Source of the DNA: Azospirillum sp051124815
GTDB lineage: Bacteria > Pseudomonadota > Alphaproteobacteria > Azospirillales > Azospirillaceae
Length of the DNA: 64,000 bases
Assembly (NCBI RefSeq): GCF_051124815.1
Contig: NZ_CP118488.1
Coordinates: 248,001 to 312,000, forward strand
Reading direction: 5' to 3'
In this document: positions 1-7,664 of the stretch, one piece after another
How the letters are laid out: each line of letters opens with the position of its first letter
Position numbering within the stretch: the first letter of the stretch is position 1
The notes under the pieces: generated by a model
Told to the model about the DNA's origin: nothing
What the model saw: only the letters and a program-made list of their open reading frames with translations
Databases searched by the model: none
Position numbers and translations under genes: made by a program

Positions 1-277
1 AGCGACAGCTCAGCCGGCCACCGTTGGTCGAGCGGCGGTGTTCGATGCCGACCAGCCCGAGCGCCTCAAGCCGGCCCAGGATCCGGTTGACGGTCGGTCG
101 GCTGCGCTTCAGCTTGTCCGCCAGCGTCGCCTGCGACGGCCAGCACACCCCCGCCTCGTCGGCGTAGGTGCTGAGCGCCGCCAGCACGGCAAGGCCGTCG
201 GCGTCTAGGTCGGGGTGGTCGAGCCACCAGGCCGGGATCCGGCCCCAGCGGTTCGGGTTCGTGCTGCTGTCAGTCAT
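1..277 (-). CDS. Helix-turn-helix protein, partial (3' end beyond window)
   Basis: Reading leftward from an ATG at 277, an open frame runs off the window start and gives 92 codons. Residues about 38-80 form a winged-helix-like unit: a stretch WPSQATLADKLKRSRPTVNR followed by LGRLEALGLVG, typical of the HTH_36 / replication-associated helix-turn-helix family. The gene is divergent from the rep gene, with the iteron region between them, so it may belong to the replication or copy-control module. The C-terminal part is not visible, so the exact role is unknown. Confidence 0.65.
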   Translation of the reverse strand, partial: MTDSSTNPNRWGRIPAWWLDHPDLDADGLAVLAALSTYADEAGVCWPSQATLADKLKRSRPTVNRILGRLEALGLVGIEHRRSTNGGRLSCR

Positions 278-948
278 CTGTGGCGATACTCCTCCGCGCC
301 ATCCGCGCAAGATCGGACGCATGGACGGCCGCATGTCTGGCCGTCACCTTTGGTTCAGAGGATTCGAAGCGGTTGATGGCAGAGTCGAATCGCGGGCAGC
401 TGCTCCATGACCACCCCATGGAGCGGCAGCCCGCGCTTGCTGAGCGACAGCCCGCGACCGTAAAGCCCCTGCCCGCGACCATGGAGCATCGGCTCGCGGT
501 TCCTCTCCGAATCGGAATCCTGATGCCTTTGCCCGCGCTCCTGAAGCCTTTGCCCGCGATTTGCCGCCCACCAAATGCCCGCGATGCTGGAGCAACAGCC
601 CGCGATTGACCGCGGATGGCTTGAAACGCGAGCAATTCGGCCCCTCCCGCAACCGTCCCCACCTCTCATGGAGCGGCAGCCCGCGGTTCCACCCGGCGCG
701 CCTGCCGTCCGCCGGCGCCGATTCTCCCCGATTCTTCAAGGAGTCGCGGTCACGCACCCCGGCAAGACCGGCTTTGCGGCCCAATCGCGGGCTGTCGCTC
801 CATAACCGCGGGCCGTTGCTCCATCATCGCGGGGTACGGCGCCATATGCGCGGGCTGTCGCTCCATCCCGGATGCGGTAATTTCTCCGCGTTCTGTTGCA
901 CCGGCGGGGCCGCCGCGCCATGGTTACTCCCGACATCCGGAGACGTTC
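278..948. other. Gene-free origin region between the HTH gene and rep
   Basis: About 670 bp hold no convincing gene. Open frames here are by-products of the GC-rich iterons. The segment contains the two opposed iteron arrays, a gap between them at about 686-785, and the presumed rep promoter and leader at 867-948. Placement between two divergent genes fits an origin plus autoregulated promoter. Confidence 0.7.
391..866. repeat. Iteron arrays, probable plasmid/chromid origin (oriV)
   Basis: At least 14 copies of an 18-bp unit with consensus ATGGAGCGNCAGCCCGCG are visible. Copies on the + strand start at 418, 439, 460, 481, 520, 541, 566, 587 and 668. Copies on the - strand occupy 391-408, 786-803, 807-824, 828-845 and 849-866. 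Within runs the spacing is exactly 21 bp, about two helical turns. The units at 418 and 668 are identical, and the 786 and 849 copies match the same consensus closely; those around 460-583 are degenerate in the 5' half but keep GCCCGCG. The array ends 82 bp before the initiator gene. Opposed iterons next to a rep gene are the hallmark of an iteron-controlled origin. I found no perfect DnaA box. Confidence 0.85.
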
Positions 949-2181
949 ATGACCAAGATGGCCCCGACCAGCGCCGCGCAGCTCATACTGTTCGAGCTGG
1001 AAGACCGTTCGCAATCACACCTGATCGCGCTCTACGATCTGGCGCCGCGCTTCGTCTTCGTCTCCCGCGACAACGACAAGGAAAAGGCCGCCAAGGACAA
1101 GGGCGAGCTGGTTACCAAGGACAACTTCATCAAGTCGGTGCGGCGCGAGTTCGCCTTCCGTGGCCGTAACTACCGCCTGACCGTCCAGCCCGCCCGTATC
1201 GACCGGCTCAGCACCGCGAAGAGGGACGACCGTGCCCCCGGCGCCGGGCCGGATCTGGTCGAAGTCGAGATCTTCCCGTCGGAGCGCGAGCAGGTGGTGG
1301 AGCAGGTCGTCCGCCGCCTTGCCATGGACCGTTCGCGCCTGTCGCTGACCGGCGAGAACCGCGACAAGGTGCAGATGCGCTTCAGCCTCTACGAGATCCA
1401 GCGCGAACTGCGGGCGGTCAACCACACCCTGTCGATCCAGGACATCCGCGAATCCCTGACCATCCTGGCGCGGTCGCGCATCATCATCTCCACCGGCGGC
1501 AGCGCCGAGCCGGGCAAGAAGAGCCGCGGGCAGAACCTGCTGGAATCCACTGCCTTCCCGGTGCTGGCAATCCGATCGCGCCCGGATCTGGTTGATGAGG
1601 ATGGCGGGGTCGAGGAGACCTATCTGGAATTCAACCCGCTGGTCTCCGCCGCCATCCGCGACCTGGAGTTCAAGCCGGTCTCCTACGCTTGGCTGATGAA
1701 GCTGAAGTCGCCGGTGTCGCGCTGGCTCTACAACCGCCTGTCGATCGAATACGACACCGCCGACGACGAGGCGAAGCCAATCTCGATCAGTGCTGACGAG
1801 ATCATCAAGAACAGCGGCATGAACGAGTGGTCGCGCCGCCGTGATACGCTGCGCGTGGTGACATCCGCCGTCGACGCGCTGGTGGAGGAGGGGATCCTCG
1901 ACGTCGCCGACAAGGAATACACCAAGGTCGGCAAGCGCATCGACGCCATCGACTATGTGCTGACCCCGTCGCAGAAGTTCCTGGATCAGGTCCGCCGCGG
2001 TCGCCGGGTCCAGACCACCAACATCGACCTGCTGAAGCAGATCGTCGGCAACGCCATGCGTCCCGACGGCTTCGTGCCTCTGAAGGCGGGAGAGGCGGCG
2101 GAGGTGCGCACCAAGCGCGCCAAGCGGCTCGCCGATCCGGCCAAGCCGGCGCAGGCCGCGTTGCCGCTGCCGAAGAAATAG
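949..2181 (+). CDS. Plasmid/chromid replication initiator protein (Rep)
   Basis: A 410-residue protein resembling the replication initiators of Azospirillum-type megaplasmids. It would bind the upstream iterons and open the origin. Residues about 100-180 contain an amphipathic helical region (VEQVVRRLAMDRSRLSL, then FSLYEIQRELRAVNHTLS). Residues about 240-330 look like the winged-helix iteron-binding domain of Rep_3-type initiators (VSRWLYNRLSIEY ... ISADEIIKNSGMNEWSRRRD ... VVTSAVDALVEEGIL). The C-terminus is basic and rich in Ala/Lys/Pro. The chosen ATG follows GGAG at a suitable distance. Family assignment rests on the iteron context plus winged-helix pattern; sequence similarity could not be searched. 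Confidence 0.8.
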   Translation: MTKMAPTSAAQLILFELEDRSQSHLIALYDLAPRFVFVSRDNDKEKAAKDKGELVTKDNFIKSVRREFAFRGRNYRLTVQPARIDRLSTAKRDDRAPGAGPDLVEVEIFPSEREQVVEQVVRRLAMDRSRLSLTGENRDKVQMRFSLYEIQRELRAVNHTLSIQDIRESLTILARSRIIISTGGSAEPGKKSRGQNLLESTAFPVLAIRSRPDLVDEDGGVEETYLEFNPLVSAAIRDLEFKPVSYAWLMKLKSPVSRWLYNRLSIEYDTADDEAKPISISADEIIKNSGMNEWSRRRDTLRVVTSAVDALVEEGILDVADKEYTKVGKRIDAIDYVLTPSQKFLDQVRRGRRVQTTNIDLLKQIVGNAMRPDGFVPLKAGEAAEVRTKRAKRLADPAKPAQAALPLPKK

Positions 2182-2183
2182 CG

Positions 2184-2807
2184 TTAGCGCGCCAGAAGAC
2201 GCCGCGCCAGCAACGTCACCGCCGTTCCCAGCAGGGCGCCGGCCAGCACGTCGGACGTCCAATGCCGGTTCCGGACCACCCGTCCGCCGGCGAGTGCCGC
2301 CGCCGTTCCGTAGATCATCAGGCTTTGGGCCGGCGACCGGCTGACGGTGGCGAGCGCCGTCGCCGCGGCAAAGGCGCTTGCCGCATGTCCGGACGGCAGC
2401 GACCGCGCGCTGATGCGCCACCCCGGCTTGCGGCGCGGGGGGCATTCATCCGGGCGACGACGCTTCACATAGCGCTTGATCGAGCGGCTGGCGGTCGCGG
2501 TCACCACCAGCCCGGCGACGCCGACGCTGCCGGCGCGGCGCAGATCCGCGTGACCGCTCAGCAGCCCGACGATGCCGGCGATGGCGAAGCCGGGGATCAG
2601 CACATGCCGCTTTATGACGTAATGGCCCGCGGTTGCCAGCGCATGGCCCACCGGACCGGGATCGCAGGTGACGATTTCGTGGACCTGCGCGTCGAGCGCA
2701 TCGACGGCGGTCAGTGTCGGCTGAAGGATGGCGGGAACCGGGTTTCCGCCATAGCCGATGCCGCCGCCCGGATTCTCGATCGCAGTCTGTTCGATGATGT
2801 CGCTCAA
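2184..2807 (-). CDS. PAP2-family phosphatase (membrane)
   Basis: Phosphatidic-acid-phosphatase type 2 enzyme, hydrolysing lipid phosphates or related phosphoesters at the membrane. All three PAP2 motifs are present: KRYVKRRRPDE (KX6RP), SLPSGHAASAF (PSGH) and RVVRNRHWTSDVLAG (the RX5HX3D motif with catalytic His). Several hydrophobic segments surround them. The open frame extends to 2927, but a TTG at 2807 with AGAGGA upstream is preferred; the extra 40 residues upstream are Arg-rich and low in information. It is convergent with rep and separated from it by only 2 bp. The physiological substrate cannot be told. Confidence 0.8.
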   Translation of the reverse strand: MSDIIEQTAIENPGGGIGYGGNPVPAILQPTLTAVDALDAQVHEIVTCDPGPVGHALATAGHYVIKRHVLIPGFAIAGIVGLLSGHADLRRAGSVGVAGLVVTATASRSIKRYVKRRRPDECPPRRKPGWRISARSLPSGHAASAFAAATALATVSRSPAQSLMIYGTAAALAGGRVVRNRHWTSDVLAGALLGTAVTLLARRLLAR

Positions 2808-2978
2808 CGCCGGTCCTCTGCCTTCTGCGCCGCAACATGGGCGCCTCAGAGGAACGCGGGGCGAGCGGCGGCGGTTCCCTGAGCCTGTCTGCCTGAACGA
2901 CGCTCCACTCTCGACAGGACATCCCATAGGATATCATCTGCATTGCCCTCCGTAAGGGATCCACCCATAATCACCGGA

Positions 2979-3404
2979 ATGAAGAGAGCTGTCCTCGACA
3001 CCAACATTCTGACCGCAGGCTTGCGGAGTCGGCGGGGCGCCTCATTTGCGGTGCTGAGCCTTCTTGCCGATCGACAGTTCACTGCATTGGTGACCACAGC
3101 CCTGTTCCTGGAGTACGAGGCGGTGTTGAAGCGGCCTGAACAGTGTGAGGTTCACGGACTGAGCGGGGCGAATCTGGATGGTCTGCTAAGCGAATTGGCA
3201 GCAGTTCTGGAGCCGGTTGACGTGCGTTTCACATGGCGGCCCCAACTTTCCGATCCTGCCGACGAAATGGTGCTGGAGGCGGCGGTCAATGGCCGGGCAG
3301 ACGTGCTGGTAACCCATAATGTTCGGGACTTTGCCAGTGCGGCACCGCGGTTTGGCATCCCGGTTCTCAGGCCGGCGGAGTTCCTGCGAGGAGCAGCGAT
3401 ATGA
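2979..3404 (+). CDS. PIN-domain toxin of a type II toxin-antitoxin system
   Basis: A 141-residue protein matching the 'putative toxin component, PIN family' group, expected to be an Mg2+-dependent ribonuclease. The start MKRAVLDTNI places the first acidic residue at Asp7. LEYEAVL and DPADEMVLEAAV supply middle acidic residues, and DVLVTHNVRDF the last conserved motif. The next gene overlaps its stop by 4 bp and encodes a ribbon-helix-helix antitoxin, so toxin precedes antitoxin. Its location close to the replication origin fits a plasmid stability role (inference). Confidence 0.85.
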   Translation: MKRAVLDTNILTAGLRSRRGASFAVLSLLADRQFTALVTTALFLEYEAVLKRPEQCEVHGLSGANLDGLLSELAAVLEPVDVRFTWRPQLSDPADEMVLEAAVNGRADVLVTHNVRDFASAAPRFGIPVLRPAEFLRGAAI

Positions 3405-3652
3405 GCAAGGCGACCTATCCCCTCAAGCTGCCCGCATCCGTCAAGGATGCCGCCGCCCGGCTGGCCCGCGAGGATGGCGTATCACTGAACCAGTGGATCG
3501 CTGCGGCTGTGGCCGAGAAGGTCGGTGCCGTCGAAACGGCTGCCTCCTTCCTGAAAGCCCGTGCCGGCGCCGCAACGGGTGCGGGCCTGCGGTCATTTTT
3601 GGAGCGGGTGCCGGACCGGCCGCCCCAGACGGGTGACGAATTGGAGCGATGA
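3401..3652 (+). CDS. Ribbon-helix-helix / HicB-like antitoxin
   Basis: An 83-residue protein that starts inside the toxin stop (ATGA overlap, 4 bp). Residues about 5-45 (YPLKLPASVKDAAARLAR, then VSLNQWIAAAVAEKVG) match the beta-strand plus two-helix pattern of ribbon-helix-helix antitoxins with an Arc/HicB-like DNA-binding fold. The C-terminal half, ending RSFLERVPDRPPQTGDEL, is probably the toxin-wrapping tail. It is expected to neutralise the PIN toxin and repress the shared promoter. Confidence 0.82.
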   Translation: MSKATYPLKLPASVKDAAARLAREDGVSLNQWIAAAVAEKVGAVETAASFLKARAGAATGAGLRSFLERVPDRPPQTGDELER

Positions 3653-3659
3653 CACTCGC

Positions 3660-3694
3660 TTTGGGACGGCTCCGGCCAACGGCGCCGCCCCAAA
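3660..3694. terminator. Possible bidirectional hairpin between antitoxin and hutG
   Basis: TTTGGGACGGC at 3660-3670 pairs with GCCGCCCCAAA at 3684-3694, giving an 11-bp stem with one mismatch that becomes a G-U wobble in the leftward transcript. It lies between two convergent stop codons (3652 and 3710). The T tract is short and within the stem, so termination strength is uncertain. Confidence 0.4.
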
Positions 3695-3709
3695 ACCGGT
3701 ACAAAAGGA

Positions 3710-4528
3710 TCAGCCCTGCGCCGGCCGCCAGCCGGCGAAGGCGTCCAGCACCGCCGTCAGCACCCTCTGCAACCGCTCCGCCCGGTCGGGCAGATAGGCG
3801 AAGGGCGGCGCCTCCTCGTCCATGTAGCGGTCCTGTGCCAGTTCCATCTGGACGGCGTGGACGCCGTCCGCCGGCCGGCCGTACCGGCGGGTGATGTGGC
3901 CGCCGACGAAGCGGCCGTCGGCGACACAGGTCAGCCCCTCCGCCGCCGACGCACTTTCCATCGCTGCGACGACGCGGGCGATCAGGGCGGGGTCGGCGCT
4001 GGTGCCGCGTGCGGTGCCCAGATTCAGGTCGGGCAACCGCCCGTCGAACAGCCGCGGCACATGGCTGCGGATAGAGTGGGCGTCGAAGAGCAGGGCGAAG
4101 CCGTGCCGGGCCTTCACCCGCGCCAGTTCCGCTGCCAGCGCACCGTGATAGGGCTGCCAATAGCCCTCCACCCGCTGCGCCACCTCCGCCGCGTCGGGCG
4201 CCTGCCCGTCGCGGTAGAGCGGTGTGCCGTCGAACAGCACATCCGGGCACAGGCCGGTGGTCGCCTGACCGGGATACAGGCTCTCGCCCGTCGATGCCCG
4301 GTTGAGGTCGACGACATAGCGCGAATAGCGCGCGCTCAGCAGCGTTGCCCCCATATCTTTCGCAAAGCCGTACAGGCGCGGGATGTGCCAGTCGGTGTCG
4401 CGGAGGGTCAGCGCCTCCTCCGTCAGGCGTTCGGCCAGTCCGGGGGAAAGCTCGGTGCCGCAATGGGGCATGCTGATGATCAGCGGCCCGTCGCCCTGCA
4501 CCAGTTCGAAGATTTTATCCGTCATCAT
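3710..4528 (-). CDS. hutG: N-formylglutamate deformylase (HutG)
   Basis: A 272-residue enzyme that hydrolyses N-formyl-L-glutamate to glutamate and formate, the last step of the five-step histidine pathway. ISMPHCGTELSPGLAERL near the N-terminus and LLFDAHSIRSHVPRLFDGRLPDLNLGT in the middle are characteristic of the N-formylglutamate amidohydrolase family and carry the metal-ligand His/Asp residues. Its first ATG overlaps the hutH stop (ATGA), so translation is likely coupled. Together with hutF it shows this organism uses the deiminase plus deformylase branch instead of a formiminoglutamase. Confidence 0.93.
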   Translation of the reverse strand: MMTDKIFELVQGDGPLIISMPHCGTELSPGLAERLTEEALTLRDTDWHIPRLYGFAKDMGATLLSARYSRYVVDLNRASTGESLYPGQATTGLCPDVLFDGTPLYRDGQAPDAAEVAQRVEGYWQPYHGALAAELARVKARHGFALLFDAHSIRSHVPRLFDGRLPDLNLGTARGTSADPALIARVVAAMESASAAEGLTCVADGRFVGGHITRRYGRPADGVHAVQMELAQDRYMDEEAPPFAYLPDRAERLQRVLTAVLDAFAGWRPAQG

Positions 4529-6060
4529 GCGGTCTCCAGTTCCACCGGCATCAGATGGTCAAGCGCACCGTTGCGCACCAGGGCGCCGATGGCGGCCAGA
4601 TCCGGGGCGAAGTAGCGGTCGACCTCATAGCGCGGCACCTCGGCGCGGATGGCGGCGATGGCCTGCTCCAGCCGGTCGGCGGTCTTCAACGGGCGATGGA
4701 ACTCCAGACCCTGAATCGCGGCCAAAAGCTCTATACCGACGATGTCGGCGACGTTGCCGGCGATGTCGCCCAGACGGCGCGCCGCGAAGGTCGCCATGCT
4801 GACATGGTCCTCCTGGTTGGCGGAGGTCGGCAGGCTGTCGACACTGGCGGGGTGGGCCAACGACTTGTTCTCCGACGCCAGCGCCGCGGCGGTGACATGG
4901 GCGATCATGAAGCCGGAATTCAGCCCCGGCTCGGCGACCAGGAAGGGCGGCAGGCCGCTGATGGTGGTGTCGATCAGCATGGCGATGCGGCGCTCGGCGA
5001 GCGCGCCGATCTCCGACGCGGCGATGGCGAGCTGGTCGGCGGCCATCGCCACCGGCTCTGCATGGAAATTGCCGCCGGACAGCACCTCGCCGGTGTCGAC
5101 CAGAACCAGCGGGTTGTCGGTAACGCCGTTGGCCTCGATCACCAGCGTGCGCGCCGCCTGCCGCATCTGGTCCAGAACCGCGCCCATCACCTGCGGCTGG
5201 CAGCGCAGGCTGTAGGGGTCCTGCACCCGGTGGCAGTCGGGGCCCTGGTGGCTGGCGTTCAGCTCGCTGCCGGCCAGCACGTCGCGGAAGGCGGCGGCGA
5301 CGGCGATCTGGCCGGGCTGGCCGCGCAGCGCGCTGATGCGGGCGTCGAACGGACGGTGGCTGCCCTTGACCGCCTCGACCGACAGCGCACCGGCGACCAG
5401 CGCCGCCTTGAAGGTGCGCTCGATCTCGAACAGGCCGGCAAGCGCCAGACCGGTCGACACCTGGGTGCCGTTGATCAGCGCCAGGCCTTCCTTGGCCTTC
5501 AGGTCGAACACCGGCAGGCCAGCGATGCGCAGCCCTTCCTCCGCCGGCAGGGTTTCGCCCTTCACCCGGACATGGCCGATGCCGAGCAGCACGCCGCACA
5601 GATGGGCCAGCGGCGCCAGATCGCCCGACGCGCCGACGGAGCCCTTGCCCGGCACCACCGGCAGCACGTCGGCCTCATAGAGCTTCAGCAGCGCATCGAC
5701 CAGCGCCGGGCGGACGCCGGAGGCGCCGACGGCGAGGCTGACCGCCTTGATGACCAGGATCAGCCGCACCACGCCATCGGCCAGCGGAGCGCCGACGCCG
5801 GTGGCGTGCGACAGGATCAGGTTGCGCTGGAGCGTCTCCAGATCCGACGCCGCGATGTGGGTGTGGGCCAGCTTGCCGAAGCCGGTGTTGACGCCATAGA
5901 CCGCCTCGTCGCCGCCGGCGATCTTGTCGATCAAGGCGCGGGAGCGCTCCATCCGCGGATAGGCCGCCGGGTCGAGCGTCAAGGCCGGACGGCCGCGATA
6001 GATGCTGCGCAGCGTGTCGAGCGACAGCGCGCCCGGAACCAGAGTGATGCTCTCGCTCAT
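4525..6060 (-). CDS. hutH: Histidine ammonia-lyase (HutH)
   Basis: A 511-residue enzyme, the normal length for the family, converting L-histidine to trans-urocanate and ammonia. The sequence GSVGASGDLAPLAH contains the Ala-Ser-Gly triad that cyclises into the MIO prosthetic group. Other family landmarks are YGVNTGFGKLA near the N-terminus and the glutamine/tyrosine-rich QDPYSLRCQPQVMG. The start ATG overlaps the hutF stop by 4 bp, and the stop overlaps the hutG start, so hutF-hutH-hutG form one leftward translationally coupled operon. Confidence 0.97.
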   Translation of the reverse strand: MSESITLVPGALSLDTLRSIYRGRPALTLDPAAYPRMERSRALIDKIAGGDEAVYGVNTGFGKLAHTHIAASDLETLQRNLILSHATGVGAPLADGVVRLILVIKAVSLAVGASGVRPALVDALLKLYEADVLPVVPGKGSVGASGDLAPLAHLCGVLLGIGHVRVKGETLPAEEGLRIAGLPVFDLKAKEGLALINGTQVSTGLALAGLFEIERTFKAALVAGALSVEAVKGSHRPFDARISALRGQPGQIAVAAAFRDVLAGSELNASHQGPDCHRVQDPYSLRCQPQVMGAVLDQMRQAARTLVIEANGVTDNPLVLVDTGEVLSGGNFHAEPVAMAADQLAIAASEIGALAERRIAMLIDTTISGLPPFLVAEPGLNSGFMIAHVTAAALASENKSLAHPASVDSLPTSANQEDHVSMATFAARRLGDIAGNVADIVGIELLAAIQGLEFHRPLKTADRLEQAIAAIRAEVPRYEVDRYFAPDLAAIGALVRNGALDHLMPVELETA

Positions 6061-7421
6061 CCCAGAAGTCTCCCAAGTGTCTTTTTGAAGCGGTCGGCGA
6101 TCTCCTCCTCGCGCGGGTGGCGGCGGTCGCGGACGATTGCGCGTCCGGCGATCACCACGTCACGCACGAGGGGGGCGTTGCCGGCAAAGATCCAGCTGTC
6201 GAGCAGCGCATCGCCCTTGCGCGCCGCCAGCAGCGGGTGGTCGGTGTCGAGCACGACGAGGTCGGCACGCAGTCCGGCGGCGATACGCCCAGCCTCGAAT
6301 CCGGTGGCCTGCACGCCGCCGGCCTGGGCATCCTCCACCAGCCGGCGCGCGGTGGAACGGCGGGGGCCGCCGGCCAGCACGGTGCGCCGCTCGCCGGTCA
6401 GGCGCGTGCCGTATTCCAGCCAGCGCAGATCCTCCACCGGGCTGACGGAGATGTGGCTGTCCGAGCCGATGCCCCAGCGCCCGCCCTGCGCCATGTAGGA
6501 TTCGGCGGCGAAAAAGCCGTCGCCCAGATTGGCCTCGGTGGTCGGGCACAGGCCGGCGACGGCGCCGCTGGCGGCCACGCCGGCCACCTCGCCCTCGGTC
6601 ATATGGGTGGCGTGGATCAGGCACCAGCGGCCACCGACCGGCTGGGTCTCCAGCAGGTGCTCCACCGGACGGCGGCCATGGTGGGCGAGGCAATCCTCCA
6701 CCTCCCGGCGCTGCTCGGCGATGTGGATGTGGATGGGGCCTTGCGGGTTGGCGGCAACGGTCTCGGTCAGCAACCCGTCCGGCACGGCACGCAGCGAGTG
6801 CGGGGCGATGCCGAGTTGCACGTCGTCGGCTTCGCCATAGGTGCGGCGCAGGGCCTCGGTCAGCCGCGCGAACCCTGCCCCGTCATGGATGAAGCGGCGT
6901 TGTCCGGCGGTCGGCGGCGTGCCGCCGAAGCCGGACGAATTGTAGAGCACCGGCAGCAGCGTGATCGGCAGCCCGGCCGTCCGCGCGGCGGCGACGGCGC
7001 GATGGCTCATCTCCGCCGGGTCGGCGTATGGGCGCCCGTCGCGGTCATGGTGCAGGTAATGGAATTCGGCGACGGCGGTGAAGCCGGCCTTCAGCGTCTC
7101 CACATAGAGCTGTGCGGCGACCGCCTCGAACTCCTCCGGCCCCATGCGGTCGAGCGCGCGGTACATCACCTCGCGCCAGCTCCAGAAGCTGTCGGAGCCC
7201 TCGCCGGAGCTTTCGCCCATCCCGGCGATGGCGCGCTGGTGGGCATGGGAATGCAGGTTGGCGATGCCGGCGACCGCCGCCCCGGCGAAGCGCTCCGCAC
7301 CGGCCGGGCAGGCGGCACCGGGCGTCGCCGAGACGATCCGGCCGCGCTCGTCCGTCGTGACCAGCACATCCTCCGCCCAGCCGTCCGGCAGCAGCGCCGA
7401 GGCAAAAAACAGGTTGCTCAT
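6057..7421 (-). CDS. hutF: Formimidoylglutamate deiminase (HutF)
   Basis: A 454-residue amidohydrolase-superfamily enzyme that converts N-formimidoyl-glutamate to N-formylglutamate and ammonia. NLHSHAHQRAIAGM holds the metal-binding HxH motif; IHIAEQRREVEDC, LIHATHMTEGEV and GIGSDSHISVSPVEDLRWLEYG follow in the usual order. The ATG at 7421 (MSNLFFASALL) is chosen because it has a GAGGG ribosome site and sits just downstream of a promoter/operator. The frame continues open upstream through a REP-like element. It is the first gene of the hutFHG operon. Confidence 0.93.
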   Translation of the reverse strand: MSNLFFASALLPDGWAEDVLVTTDERGRIVSATPGAACPAGAERFAGAAVAGIANLHSHAHQRAIAGMGESSGEGSDSFWSWREVMYRALDRMGPEEFEAVAAQLYVETLKAGFTAVAEFHYLHHDRDGRPYADPAEMSHRAVAAARTAGLPITLLPVLYNSSGFGGTPPTAGQRRFIHDGAGFARLTEALRRTYGEADDVQLGIAPHSLRAVPDGLLTETVAANPQGPIHIHIAEQRREVEDCLAHHGRRPVEHLLETQPVGGRWCLIHATHMTEGEVAGVAASGAVAGLCPTTEANLGDGFFAAESYMAQGGRWGIGSDSHISVSPVEDLRWLEYGTRLTGERRTVLAGGPRRSTARRLVEDAQAGGVQATGFEAGRIAAGLRADLVVLDTDHPLLAARKGDALLDSWIFAGNAPLVRDVVIAGRAIVRDRRHPREEEIADRFKKTLGRLLG

Positions 7422-7435
7422 GAGGGCGCCCTCGC

Positions 7436-7467
7436 TATTATAGACAACACTATACAAGTATAGGCAA
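7436..7467 (-). promoter_or_regulatory. hutF promoter with HutC-type operator
   Basis: Two overlapping palindromes precede hutF. CTATACAAGTATAG (7450-7463) is a 6-bp inverted repeat with a 2-bp centre, and TATAG-N6-CTATA spans 7439-7454. Read leftward, TATAAT (7442-7437) is a good -10, with TTGCCT (7467-7462) as a possible -35. GntR-family HutC repressors bind related CTTGTATA-type palindromes, with urocanate as inducer. The gene for HutC lies about 1.5 kb away. The site would repress hutFHG in the absence of histidine (inference). Confidence 0.6.
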
Positions 7468-7520
7468 CCTGCTGCCAAGAGCCTTCCTTCGACAGCGCGT
7501 TTCTCTACGCCCGGCGGCAA

Positions 7521-7638
7521 TCTCCCTCTCCCCCCCGGGGAGAGGGTCGGGGTGAGGGGGATGCACAGGAAGGATTTTTGGTAAAGGGCCGCCACGCGTC
7601 CCCCTCACCCTAACCCTCTCCCCGGGGGGGAGAGGGGA
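7521..7638. repeat. REP-like inverted palindromic element, copy 1
   Basis: Two mirrored arms (7521-7560 and 7598-7638) each hold a self-complementary CTCTCCCC...GGGGAGAG core, followed by a GGGTGAGGGGG tail or its complement. The arms flank a short unique centre. The same architecture recurs at 11497-11613, 30168-30394 and 36492-36658. It lies between the divergent hutF and hutI genes. Confidence 0.8.
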
Positions 7639-7664
7639 CTGGACCGAGTAGGAAGGAGCCGAAG

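Noticed and set aside
168..1169. Many overlapping open frames on both strands in the origin region
   Set aside because: They follow the periodic GC-rich iterons and have Arg/Pro/Ser-rich low-information translations; no ribosome sites or family motifs.
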